From the NCBI GenBank assembly GCA_964488355.1, contig CAZAUJ010000017.1, forward strand, positions 1 through 50,153: DNA of 50,153 nt. Reading direction: 5' to 3'. The stretch's first letter is position 1. Each line of letters begins with the position of its first letter. The DNA comes from Thermoanaerobaculum sp964488355 (GTDB lineage: Bacteria; Acidobacteriota; Thermoanaerobaculia; Thermoanaerobaculales; Thermoanaerobaculaceae). The position numbers were made by a program, and so were the translations under genes. This document shows positions 40,465 to 48,609 of this stretch, piece after piece. A model generated the notes under the pieces. It worked only from the letters and a program-made list of their open reading frames with translations. It searched no databases and was not told where the DNA came from.

Positions 40465-42084
40465 TTACAAACGGAGGTCGGCCATTACGGTGGAAGTGGC
40501 CTTGCCCAGGGTGTCCTCCACCGCCACCCGTAGCGATGGGGACCCCCCTTCCAGCTCCAGGGTAAAGCGGTAGGCGAAGTAGCCCCGCTGCCGGGCTTCC
40601 TCCACCTTGTCCGAGGCTAATTCCAGGGGCACCAACTGGTGGGCCAGCTCCGACTGGTTTCCCGCCCCATCCACCACCAGGATCACCACCTGCACCTGGC
40701 CCCAGTGGGTTTGGCCGCGGGGGATGAGGGTCAGGTGGGCGTAGGGAATGCGCAGCTCCGCACCCATGCGGTACAGGCGCATCCCCCTGGCGCCCAGCTT
40801 TACCTTGGAAGTGGGCTTGTCCAGCACCAGCACCAACCCCAGGTCGTTGCTTTGCTCACCCAAGAGTAAGCTGGCGCGCACCCGATCCGCGTCGCGCTCG
40901 GGGATGGGTCGGTCCACGTACTCGCGGCGGTAGGTCAGCCGGTATTCGGGGTGGCCCACCACCTCCACCTCAATGGTGTGCCGCTTGCCATCGCCCGCGT
41001 GGGGCGGCTGAAAGGCCAAGGAGTAAAAAGCACTGGTGAGCCGCTCCACGTCGGCCAACGCCGCGCCCGCATCGGTGGAAAAAATCGCCTCCCCACCGGT
41101 GAGCCGCGCGGCCTGAATCAAGGTGTCCTTGCGGTCTGCCTCACGCCAAAAGGCCACGTTGCCCGCATCCGCTGCCAGGGCCTCGGAGCCGGAGCGCGAG
41201 GCGTCGGCGGCGCTCAGCTGCACCCCCGAAGGGTCGAGGGTGTAAAGGGTGAACTCCTGCTCGGCCGCTTGCAGCGCCGCTCGCCCTAGCAAGCCCGCAT
41301 GGCGGTATTCGGGCGGTGTGTCCAACCAAAAGTCGTAATCGCGGTAGATGGGCACGTTTTCCGCCCGCGGGAACCCGGGGGAAATGAGCAGGGCAATCTT
41401 ACGAGCGGGCACTTGCCCGTAGCGCTGCAGCGCCGCGGTGAAGGCGCGCTCCACCCGCGAGACCATTTGCCGCATTTCGAACCAGTACTCCTGATTCTGG
41501 GCCCGACGAAACTGGTAGGTGGACCAGGTTTCCCGCGCCGGCACGTCCCGCACATCAAAGGCGGAGAGGCGGATTTGCCGCTGCAGGCCGGTGGCGGCGA
41601 ACCGCTCCACCTCCTTCAGGGCGCGCAGGAGGCGCTCGGTGGAGGCGGTAGGCTCGGTGTGTACCCGCAGCTGCCCATCGAAGCTCACCACCGCCACCTC
41701 CAGCCCCGGGGGCAAACCATCCGCCAGCGCATCTCGCAGCGTCCCGACCATGGTTCGTTTGTCCGGCTCGGTCATGAGGTACAAATCGAAAAACAGCAGC
41801 ACCAGGCGAGGCATGGACTGGCCAACCAAGCTCGCATCCTTGGCCTGGCTAATTTGCCCCCCCTCCACCACCAGAAAATTGGTGATCACCTGCTCTTTGC
41901 CGTCCTCGCGCAGGCGGAAATCTTCCTTTTGCAAGGCGGTCACTGGCAGACCGCGAGCGTCCCTCACCACCACGTCTACGGTCACGTTGTTCACCGTCAC
42001 CTCGGTGATGAAACGGGGCACCTCCTGCTGTGCCAGCAACGGCGTGGCCAACCAGAACCCGAAAAGCCAAAGGGACCGTCGCAT
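40465..42084 (-). CDS. VWFA-related domain protein (acidobacterial type), degenerate MIDAS
   Basis: A 539-residue exported protein. The signal is MRRSLWLFGFWLATPLLAQQ. The beta domain VTVDVVVRDARGLPVTALQKEDFRLREDGK is followed by a VWA-like fold in which the MIDAS strand reads LLFFDLYLM (not DxSxS); a C-terminal beta-rich region ends the protein. The two neighbours share plan and repeated blocks such as HPEYRLTYRREYVDR / HPEYQLSYRRTFIEK, so the pair arose by duplication. GGGAGG precedes the ATG. It diverges from the S9-FGE gene, 98 bases apart. Confidence 0.9.
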   Translation of the reverse strand: MRRSLWLFGFWLATPLLAQQEVPRFITEVTVNNVTVDVVVRDARGLPVTALQKEDFRLREDGKEQVITNFLVVEGGQISQAKDASLVGQSMPRLVLLFFDLYLMTEPDKRTMVGTLRDALADGLPPGLEVAVVSFDGQLRVHTEPTASTERLLRALKEVERFAATGLQRQIRLSAFDVRDVPARETWSTYQFRRAQNQEYWFEMRQMVSRVERAFTAALQRYGQVPARKIALLISPGFPRAENVPIYRDYDFWLDTPPEYRHAGLLGRAALQAAEQEFTLYTLDPSGVQLSAADASRSGSEALAADAGNVAFWREADRKDTLIQAARLTGGEAIFSTDAGAALADVERLTSAFYSLAFQPPHAGDGKRHTIEVEVVGHPEYRLTYRREYVDRPIPERDADRVRASLLLGEQSNDLGLVLVLDKPTSKVKLGARGMRLYRMGAELRIPYAHLTLIPRGQTHWGQVQVVILVVDGAGNQSELAHQLVPLELASDKVEEARQRGYFAYRFTLELEGGSPSLRVAVEDTLGKATSTVMADLRL

Positions 42085-42182
42085 GGTCGTTCCTCCCGAA
42101 TGTGCGCTAAGAGCAAAAAGCGTGCCAGGGATCCATTTTCCCTCCGCCCCAGGCCTGCTACCGTAGGCACCGGGAGGATGCC

Positions 42183-44858
42183 ATGGTGGCAGCCGTTTTT
42201 GCCTTGGTCACGCATATGGCGATGGGAAATGGCGAGAGCCTCAGCCCAGGTCAGGTGTGGTCAGAAGAGGACATCGTCACCCAGGAGCGCGCGTCCGAGC
42301 CCGCCTTCGGTCCCCAGGGGCAGGTAGTTTGGGTGCGTACCACCGTGGACTTGAAGGAAAACCGGGAAGAACACCACCTGTGGCTCACGGACGAACTGGC
42401 TCCCGGTCGCCAGCTCACCCGCGGAGCGGTAAGCGACCGACAGCCACAAGTTTCCCCCGACGGACGTTTGGTGGTGTTTCTCTCAGACCGCACGCTCCCC
42501 AAAGGGGACAAGGAAGCCAAGGGCAAGCAGCTTTGGGCTTTGCCCTTGACCGGGGGTGAGCCCTACCCCCTGACCCAACAGCCCAAAGGGGTGGAAGCCT
42601 TTACCTTTGCCGACGCTCACACGGTTCTCTTTTTGGCCGAGGACGCCGCTGACGCACTTGAACGGCAAGAAAAGCAAGCCAAAGACGAAAGCCAGGTGGT
42701 GGAAGACCCCGAGCGGCAAAAGCGCGTTAGGCTGTTTCGCCTGGATTTGGGAAGTGGCAAGGTGCGACGGCTCACCGTCAACCGCACCCCCATCGTCCAG
42801 TTCGCCACCAGCCCCGATGGCCGCTGGGCTCTCCTGCAGATAAGCGTTAGCCCTTCCTATGAGGCGGACGCCCGGCGCAAACCGGAGCACTACCTCCTGG
42901 AGCTAGCCACGGGAAAGCTCACCCGCATCCTGGCCGATCGGGCCGCTACCCCCACTGCCTTTCGCTTTAGCCAGGACAGCCGGTTCCTGGCCTTTTCCGA
43001 AACCTTTGCCTCCGACCCCCAGTGGGAGGGAGCGGGCATTGAAAAGCTCTACCGCCTGGAGCTGACAACCCAGAAGCTAACGGAGGTAGAGCTAGAGGGG
43101 CCGCGGGGACTGGCCTCGCCCGGTTCCTGGGCGCCGGTGCCGGGTGGCTTCGTGGTGCTGCTGGCCGACGGTACCCGCAACATCCTGGCTTTGATTGAGG
43201 AAACACCTCAAGGCTTTCGCCGCCGCCCATTGATTGACGGGCACGTAAGCAGCTTGGTGGCCAGCCCGGACGGTCGGCAGTTGGCCCTACTGCGTTCTGC
43301 TCCCTACCAGCCTCCCCAGTGGTGGCGGGCAAAGCTTGAGCCCGAGGGTCTGCACATCCTGGGCCCACTGACCGAGCTCAACCGCCAGCTTTCGCGCAAG
43401 CCCGGCGGCCAGGTGGAGGTGGTCCGCTGGCAGGGCGCCCTGGGGGATGAGGTGGAAGGCATCCTTTACTACCCCTTGAACTTCCAACCCGGCCAACACT
43501 ATCCCCTCGTGGTTATGCTCCACGGCGGACCTGCCGGGGCGGATCAGCTGGAATGGAAAGCCTCGTGGGCCTACGCCCCGCAGCTGTACGTGCAAAAGGG
43601 AGCCTTCGTGTTGTTCGTCAACTACCACGGCAGCTCCCATTACGGCTTGGAGTGGGTGGAATCCATCAAGGGACGCTATTACGAGCTGGAGGTGCCGGAC
43701 ATCATGGCCGGAGTGGATCACCTGGGGGCGCGCGGCCTCGTGGACCCGCAGCGGGTGGGCGTCCTGGGCTGGTCCAACGGGGCCATCCTCACCATTGCCC
43801 TTACCGTCGCCACCGACCGTTTCAAGGCGGCAGTAGCCGGAGCTGGAGACGTGAACTGGATTTCCGATTACGGCAACTGCGCCTTTGGCGTGCGCTTCGA
43901 TAACTCGTACTTTGGCGGCCCACCCTGGGAGCGACTGGAGCACTACCTAGCCAAGTCTCCCCTGTTCCAAATGCACCGGGTGGCCACGCCAACCCTCATC
44001 CTTTTTGGTACCGAAGACACCTCCGTACCCACGGAACAGGGCTGGCAGCACTTTCGCGCCCTTCAACAGCTGGGCAAGACGCCCGTGCGCTTTGTGCTGT
44101 TCCCCGGGGAGGGGCACTCCCTGGCCAAGCCAGCGCACCGGCTGCGCAAGCTGCGGGAAGAACTGGCCTGGTTTGACCGCTACCTGTTCGGCCACCAGCA
44201 GACCGCCCTTCCCCTCCCGCCAATGGAGTCCAAGCTGGCGGTTTTCTTGGCCAAACAACAGCGCGCGCGGGTTGAAAGCTTCTACGGCCAGTTGGTACGC
44301 GGCCGGTTGGTGCCGGAAACGCTGCTGGTGCCGAGGCTGGGGGTCAAACTGGGCGTCTTCGAAGTTACCCGCGCGCAATGGGCCTCTTTCGAACACGCTC
44401 AGAAGCTGCGAGCTGACGAAGGCAACCTGCCCCACGTGGGGGTCTCAGCGGAAAAGGCGCTGGCCTACTGTCGTTTCCTCACCCAGCTCACTGGCCGGCC
44501 TTTTCGCTTGCCCACGTCTGAAGAATGGGAGCAGCTCCAGGCCCAAAGTAAGGGCCCAGCGGTGGCCTGGGCCCACTGGCTGGGTCAAGGACCAGCCTTC
44601 GACGACCTGCCCATCCTTTCTGACCTCCTGGCACCCTTGGGAGGCCCGCAGGCCCTGCTTTTGCCCGTGGGCTCGGGCGACTGGGTTCCCCTGGCCCCGG
44701 GGGAGGGGCTTTTCGACCTAGCTGGCAACGCCGCCGAGTGGGTGCTGCAGGAGGGCCAGCCGGTGCTCAAAGGTGGCTGCGCCAGCTGCTTCGAGGAGGA
44801 GCCACCGCCGGCGGCCTTGGCGGGTTTGCGGGTGGTAGAAGAGCTGTCTCAACGCTGA
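42183..44858 (+). CDS. S9 prolyl oligopeptidase-like peptidase fused to a formylglycine-generating-enzyme-like domain
   Basis: 891 residues, probably exported (hydrophobic start MVAAVFALVTHMAMG). A beta-propeller-like region (about 30-420) with TolB-like repeats (SPDGRLVVFLSD) precedes the alpha/beta hydrolase core with Ser531 (GWSNGA), Asp612 (TEDTSVP) and His645 (GEGHSLA). From about 715 to 890 lies an FGE/PvdO/EgtB-type domain: GVFEVTRAQWASF, RPFRLPTSEEWEQL, GLFDLAGNAAEWV and GLRVVEEL near the end. Where the family has RGGSW this has KGGC866-A-S-C869, a CxxC pair. The N-terminal ATG has GGAGG five bases upstream. The combination is rare and its substrate is unknown. Confidence 0.9.
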   Translation: MVAAVFALVTHMAMGNGESLSPGQVWSEEDIVTQERASEPAFGPQGQVVWVRTTVDLKENREEHHLWLTDELAPGRQLTRGAVSDRQPQVSPDGRLVVFLSDRTLPKGDKEAKGKQLWALPLTGGEPYPLTQQPKGVEAFTFADAHTVLFLAEDAADALERQEKQAKDESQVVEDPERQKRVRLFRLDLGSGKVRRLTVNRTPIVQFATSPDGRWALLQISVSPSYEADARRKPEHYLLELATGKLTRILADRAATPTAFRFSQDSRFLAFSETFASDPQWEGAGIEKLYRLELTTQKLTEVELEGPRGLASPGSWAPVPGGFVVLLADGTRNILALIEETPQGFRRRPLIDGHVSSLVASPDGRQLALLRSAPYQPPQWWRAKLEPEGLHILGPLTELNRQLSRKPGGQVEVVRWQGALGDEVEGILYYPLNFQPGQHYPLVVMLHGGPAGADQLEWKASWAYAPQLYVQKGAFVLFVNYHGSSHYGLEWVESIKGRYYELEVPDIMAGVDHLGARGLVDPQRVGVLGWSNGAILTIALTVATDRFKAAVAGAGDVNWISDYGNCAFGVRFDNSYFGGPPWERLEHYLAKSPLFQMHRVATPTLILFGTEDTSVPTEQGWQHFRALQQLGKTPVRFVLFPGEGHSLAKPAHRLRKLREELAWFDRYLFGHQQTALPLPPMESKLAVFLAKQQRARVESFYGQLVRGRLVPETLLVPRLGVKLGVFEVTRAQWASFEHAQKLRADEGNLPHVGVSAEKALAYCRFLTQLTGRPFRLPTSEEWEQLQAQSKGPAVAWAHWLGQGPAFDDLPILSDLLAPLGGPQALLLPVGSGDWVPLAPGEGLFDLAGNAAEWVLQEGQPVLKGGCASCFEEEPPPAALAGLRVVEELSQR

Positions 44859-44881
44859 CGCTCCGCGGGCCTCAAGCGGCA

Positions 44882-44909
44882 AGGAAAAGGGCGGGGTTGT
44901 CGCCCGCCC
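44882..44909 (-). terminator. Rho-independent terminator of the ferritin gene
   Basis: Read leftward, GGGCGGG / CCCGCCC with a loop of eight bases (CGACAACC region) is followed by TTTTCC. Confidence 0.7.
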
Positions 44910-44939
44910 GTGGCTGTGCTCTTCGATGGCAGTGAGGCC

Positions 44940-45449
44940 TTAGGCCTGGCCCTTTTCCTCCTCCCTGGCCCCCAGCTCCCGGTCCAGCATGAACAAAGCC
45001 GGTGGGTGCTCCCCAACCAGCTTGAGGCGATGAATGATGGGCTCCAGCTGCGCCTCTTCCTCCACCTGCTCGTTGACAAACCAGTGCAGGAAGCTCTCGG
45101 CAGCGTAGTCCTTCTCCGCGCGCGCCAGATCCATCAAGGCGTGGATACGGGCGGTGATGTGCTGCTCGTGGGCCAAAGCAGCAGAAAATGCCGCCAGCGG
45201 GCTCTCCCATGTCCCCTGGGGCTGGGGCAAAGCCTGCAGGCTCACCTTCCCACCGCGCTCCAAGATGTGCCGATAGAAGCGCATGGCATGGCCCAGCTCC
45301 TCGCGCGCCTGGAGCTCCATCCACTTGGCCATGCCCGGCAGCTGCTTGGCCGCAAAGTCCGCCGCCATGGCTAGATAGAGGTAAAACGAGGAAAACTCTT
45401 CTAAAAGCTGATCGTTAAATGCTTTCTCGATGTTGGCTCGCAAAGTCAT
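44940..45449 (-). CDS. ftnA: Bacterial non-haem ferritin
   Basis: 169 residues, four-helix bundle; stores iron as ferric oxide in a 24-mer. The ferroxidase ligands are recognisable, offset by one from E. coli FtnA: Glu18, Glu51 and His54 (REELGH), Glu95 (AHEQ), Gln128 and Glu131 (NEQVEEE). GAGGAGG precedes the ATG. A perfect TATAAT (45470-45475, minus strand) lies 20 bases upstream, and the promoter is divergent with purA. No iron regulator gene is adjacent. Confidence 0.95.
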   Translation of the reverse strand: MTLRANIEKAFNDQLLEEFSSFYLYLAMAADFAAKQLPGMAKWMELQAREELGHAMRFYRHILERGGKVSLQALPQPQGTWESPLAAFSAALAHEQHITARIHALMDLARAEKDYAAESFLHWFVNEQVEEEAQLEPIIHRLKLVGEHPPALFMLDRELGAREEEKGQA

Positions 45450-45469
45450 GGTAAAGCCTCCTCGCTCGC

Positions 45470-45475
45470 ATTATA
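45470..45475 (-). promoter_or_regulatory. -10 element of the ferritin gene
   Basis: Perfect TATAAT on the minus strand, 20 bases before the ferritin ATG. No clear -35 at 16-18 bases. Confidence 0.5.
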
Positions 45476-45489
45476 CCCGCCCTGGGCGT

Positions 45490-45518
45490 TTGAGCTTTCG
45501 CTCAACTTCTGCTACATA
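45490..45518 (+). promoter_or_regulatory. Promoter of purA with an inverted repeat at the -35
   Basis: TTGAGC (45490-45495), 17 bases, TACATA (45513-45518), extended by TGC. TTGAGC-TTTC-GCTCAA forms a six-base inverted repeat over the -35 and could be an operator shared with the divergent ferritin gene. Confidence 0.45.
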
Positions 45519-45561
45519 AGGCTAGGGCTACGGTGCCGACCGTATAGCCAAGGGAGAACGC

Positions 45562-46878
45562 ATGGCCAACTTGGTGGTGGTGGGAGGACAGTGGGGCGAC
45601 GAGGGCAAGGGTAAGGTGGTTGACCTCCTGTGCCCAGTTTTTCGCCACGTGGCGCGGTTCAACGGCGGCAACAATGCTGGTCACACCGTGCGCTTTGCTG
45701 ACAAGCACTTTGCCTTGCACCTAATCCCCTCCGGCATCCTTCACGAGAGCTGCCAGTGTTACATCGGTCCCGGGGTGGTGGTGGATCCGGTGAGTCTGTT
45801 GGCCGAAGTGGAAAAGCTGGAAAACCAGGGCATACCCGTACGCCGGCGCTTACACCTCTCCCCCCGGGCGCACCTGGTCTTGCCCCATCACCGGGCCCTG
45901 GACCAGGCACGGGAGGTGGTTAAGGGCGCACAAAAGATTGGCACCACCGGTCGTGGCATCGGCCCCACGTACGAAACCCGCGCGGCTCGCCTGGGCCTGC
46001 GCGTGGGGCTGGTGCGCGACTCCCGTGGCTTCCGCTCCCGCGCGCTACAGCTGGTGGATGAGCTATCCCGTATCCTCGAAGCCTATCCGGGATCTTCCGT
46101 ACCTGGAGACAAGCAGCTGGAGGAAGCCTTGGCTGCGGCTGAAAGCCTTGCGCCCTTTCTGCGCCCGGTGGACCGGTTGCTGGCGGAAGCGTGGCAACGA
46201 GGCGAGGCCATCCTCTTTGAAGGCGCGCAGGGCACCCTCCTGGACCTGGACTTTGGCACCTACCCCTTCGTCACCTCTTCGGGGTGTCTAGCTGGCTACG
46301 CGGCTCCGGCTTTGGGCCTGCCGGCCAAGGCGGTCGATGGCGTGCTGGGCGTTTTCAAGGCCTACGCCACCCGCGTAGGCTCGGGCCCGTTCCCCACGGA
46401 AATCGCCGACGCCTGGGGCGAGCATATTCGCAACCGAGGCAACGAATTTGGCACCACCACGGGAAGACCTCGTCGCACGGGCTGGTTCGACGCGGTGGCG
46501 GCGCGTGAGGCCGTGCGCTGGAGCGGCATCGAAGCGGTGGCTTTGACCAAGCTGGATGTGCTGGACCGTCTCCCCACGATTCCGGTGGCTGTGGCCTACC
46601 AGCTGGGCGAGCAGCGGCTGCAATCCCTTCCCGACACCGCGGAAGAGCTCTCCGGCCTTCAGCCCGTGTACGAGGAGCTTCCCGGCTGGCAAAGCGAAAC
46701 CACCAGCATTGCCGACTTTGCCAAGCTGCCGCGCAAAGCTCAAGCTTACGTGCAGCGCTTGGAGGAGCTTTTGGGGGTGCCGGTGGTGCTCATCTCCACC
46801 GGGCCGCGGCGGGAAGAGACCATCCTGCGCCGACAGCCCCCCTTGACCAGCTGGCTTGCCGCGCTGCCGCAGGCGTGA
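45562..46878 (+). CDS. purA: Adenylosuccinate synthetase
   Basis: 438 residues; the first step from IMP to AMP (IMP + Asp + GTP). The P-loop-like GGQWGDEGKGK is at the N-terminus with Asp13, and catalytic His41 lies in NNAGHTVRF. Further blocks are GTTGRGIGPTYE, FEGAQGTLLD, GVFKAYATRVGSGPFPTE and TTTGRPRRTGWFD. Length is normal. GGGAGAACGC precedes the ATG. With guaA it covers both branches of purine nucleotide synthesis. Confidence 0.98.
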   Translation: MANLVVVGGQWGDEGKGKVVDLLCPVFRHVARFNGGNNAGHTVRFADKHFALHLIPSGILHESCQCYIGPGVVVDPVSLLAEVEKLENQGIPVRRRLHLSPRAHLVLPHHRALDQAREVVKGAQKIGTTGRGIGPTYETRAARLGLRVGLVRDSRGFRSRALQLVDELSRILEAYPGSSVPGDKQLEEALAAAESLAPFLRPVDRLLAEAWQRGEAILFEGAQGTLLDLDFGTYPFVTSSGCLAGYAAPALGLPAKAVDGVLGVFKAYATRVGSGPFPTEIADAWGEHIRNRGNEFGTTTGRPRRTGWFDAVAAREAVRWSGIEAVALTKLDVLDRLPTIPVAVAYQLGEQRLQSLPDTAEELSGLQPVYEELPGWQSETTSIADFAKLPRKAQAYVQRLEELLGVPVVLISTGPRREETILRRQPPLTSWLAALPQA

Positions 46879-46932
46879 GCTCCGCACCCCATGGTCCATC
46901 CCCCGAGAGAATGCTCGCGGCCAAGGCACCTC

Positions 46933-46961
46933 TTGCCTTGGAAAGGGAGAGGCTCTAGAGT
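46933..46961 (+). promoter_or_regulatory. Promoter of the POT transporter gene
   Basis: TTGCCT (46933-46938), 17 bases, TAGAGT (46956-46961), about 40 bases before the ATG. A CCAAGGC / GCCTTGG hairpin (46921-46941) overlaps the -35 but has no T run, so it is a poor terminator. Confidence 0.5.
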
Positions 46962-47001
46962 CTCGGTCTTGTGAGCGTAGCGGCTTGAAAGGGGGGAGCT
47001 T

Positions 47002-48582
47002 ATGTTCGCCGGTCATCCCAAGGGACTGAAGGTGTTGTTTTTCACCGAGATGTGGGAGCGATTCGGCTATTACCTGATGATTGGCATCTTTTCCCTCTAC
47101 ATGCTGGATGCGGTCATGGGCGGCTTGGCCTTTCCGCGGGAAAAGGCGGCCGAGACCTACGGCACCTTTGTGGCGCTGGTGTACCTCACGCCCTTTTTTG
47201 GGGGGGTGCTGGCCGACCGGGTGTTGGGCTACCGCAAGAGCATCGTGTTGGGCGGCTTACTCATGGCCACCGGCTACTTCTGTGTGGCCTTCGGCGGGCT
47301 GTCGCTCTTTTACTTGGGCTTGGCCTTCGTCATTGCCGGCAACGGCTTCTTCAAGCCCAACATTTCCACCATTGTGGGCAAGCTCTATGAGGAAGGCTCA
47401 CCCCTGCGCGACTCCGCCTACAACATTTTTTACATGGGCATCAACATTGGCGCCTTTGCGAGCAACTTCGTAGCTGCCCTGCTGCGCAATCGTTTTGGCT
47501 GGCCGGCCGCCTTTGCCGCCGCCGGAATCGGGATGCTGTTGGGGGTTGCTATCTTCCTGGCCTGGCAAAGACACCTCGCGTCCGTGCCCGACCGCGGCAC
47601 CGCCGGCCCGGTGCAAAACCAAGCGCTGCGGGAGATAGTGCTGTACATCTTCCTTCCGGCCGGTTTGCTTGGGAGCCTGGGTTTCTTTTATCTCGGCCCC
47701 AAGCTTGGGTCACCTTCCACCACCGCCTTTGCCTTGGGGGTGCTGCCGGCCGTCGTTTACTACGCCCGACTCTACCTCACTGCCAGCCGTCAGGAACGGG
47801 GACCCATCGGTGCGCTGTTGTCCATCTTTTTGGTGGTCATCGTCTTTTGGATGATATTCCACCAAAACGGCTCCACCATGACCTACTGGGCAGACGAGAA
47901 TACCCGGCGCGACGCGGGGGTGTTGGCACCGATTTTGCGCACCTTGCACTTCGACCAAGACGCCACCATTGGGGAGACCATTAAGGATCCGGACGCCCAG
48001 GGTTCCTACTGGCGCAACGTGTCTCCGGACCAGCGGCCTGCGGCGGGAGTGAAAATCACCCTCATCTCCACCGAGCTTTTCCAGTCCATCAACCCCTTCT
48101 TCATTGTCGTGCTGACACCGCTGTTGGTGAGTTTCTGGGCCGGCTTGCGCTGGCAAGGGCGAGAGCCGTCCACGCCGGCCAAGATCGCCTGGGGGCTTTT
48201 CATCACAGCCTTCTCGGCACTGGTGATGGTGGTCGCAGCCCTGGTCAATGACGGGGGCGCCACCAAGGCCTCCCCCTGGTGGTTGGTGAGCTCCTACGTG
48301 CTCATCACCATCGGTGAGCTCTGTCTTTCCCCCATGGGGCTTTCCTTGGTTTCGCGGCTGGCACCGGCTCGTGTGGGTGCGGCCATGATGGGCGGGTGGT
48401 TTCTCGCCACCTCGGTGGGCAACAAGCTGGCGGGAGTGCTGGCAGGCTTTTGGGAAAAGCTGCCCATTGCGGCCATTTTTGGCATTAACGCCGGTGCCGC
48501 GGCGTTGGCTGCGTTGGCCATCGCGTTGATGACGCCGCGCATTCGCCAAATCATGGAGGAACACGCCCGCACCAACGGCTAA
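47002..48582 (+). CDS. POT/PTR family proton-dependent oligopeptide transporter
   Basis: A 526-residue MFS transporter with about 14 membrane helices. The helix 1 signature FFTEMWERFGYY (ExxERFxYY, proton coupling) is intact; FFKPNISTIVGKLY is the other POT/PTR block. It takes up di- and tripeptides with protons. GGGGGGAG precedes the ATG. Together with the OPT transporter and the secreted proteases it supports growth on peptides. Confidence 0.95.
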   Translation: MFAGHPKGLKVLFFTEMWERFGYYLMIGIFSLYMLDAVMGGLAFPREKAAETYGTFVALVYLTPFFGGVLADRVLGYRKSIVLGGLLMATGYFCVAFGGLSLFYLGLAFVIAGNGFFKPNISTIVGKLYEEGSPLRDSAYNIFYMGINIGAFASNFVAALLRNRFGWPAAFAAAGIGMLLGVAIFLAWQRHLASVPDRGTAGPVQNQALREIVLYIFLPAGLLGSLGFFYLGPKLGSPSTTAFALGVLPAVVYYARLYLTASRQERGPIGALLSIFLVVIVFWMIFHQNGSTMTYWADENTRRDAGVLAPILRTLHFDQDATIGETIKDPDAQGSYWRNVSPDQRPAAGVKITLISTELFQSINPFFIVVLTPLLVSFWAGLRWQGREPSTPAKIAWGLFITAFSALVMVVAALVNDGGATKASPWWLVSSYVLITIGELCLSPMGLSLVSRLAPARVGAAMMGGWFLATSVGNKLAGVLAGFWEKLPIAAIFGINAGAAALAALAIALMTPRIRQIMEEHARTNG

Positions 48583-48609
48583 CGCGACGAGCGGCCTCGG
48601 CCAAGCGGC

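Noticed and set aside
46921..46941. CCAAGGC/GCCTTGG hairpin as a purA terminator
   Set aside because: No T run follows, and it overlaps the POT promoter -35; left as an unassigned hairpin.
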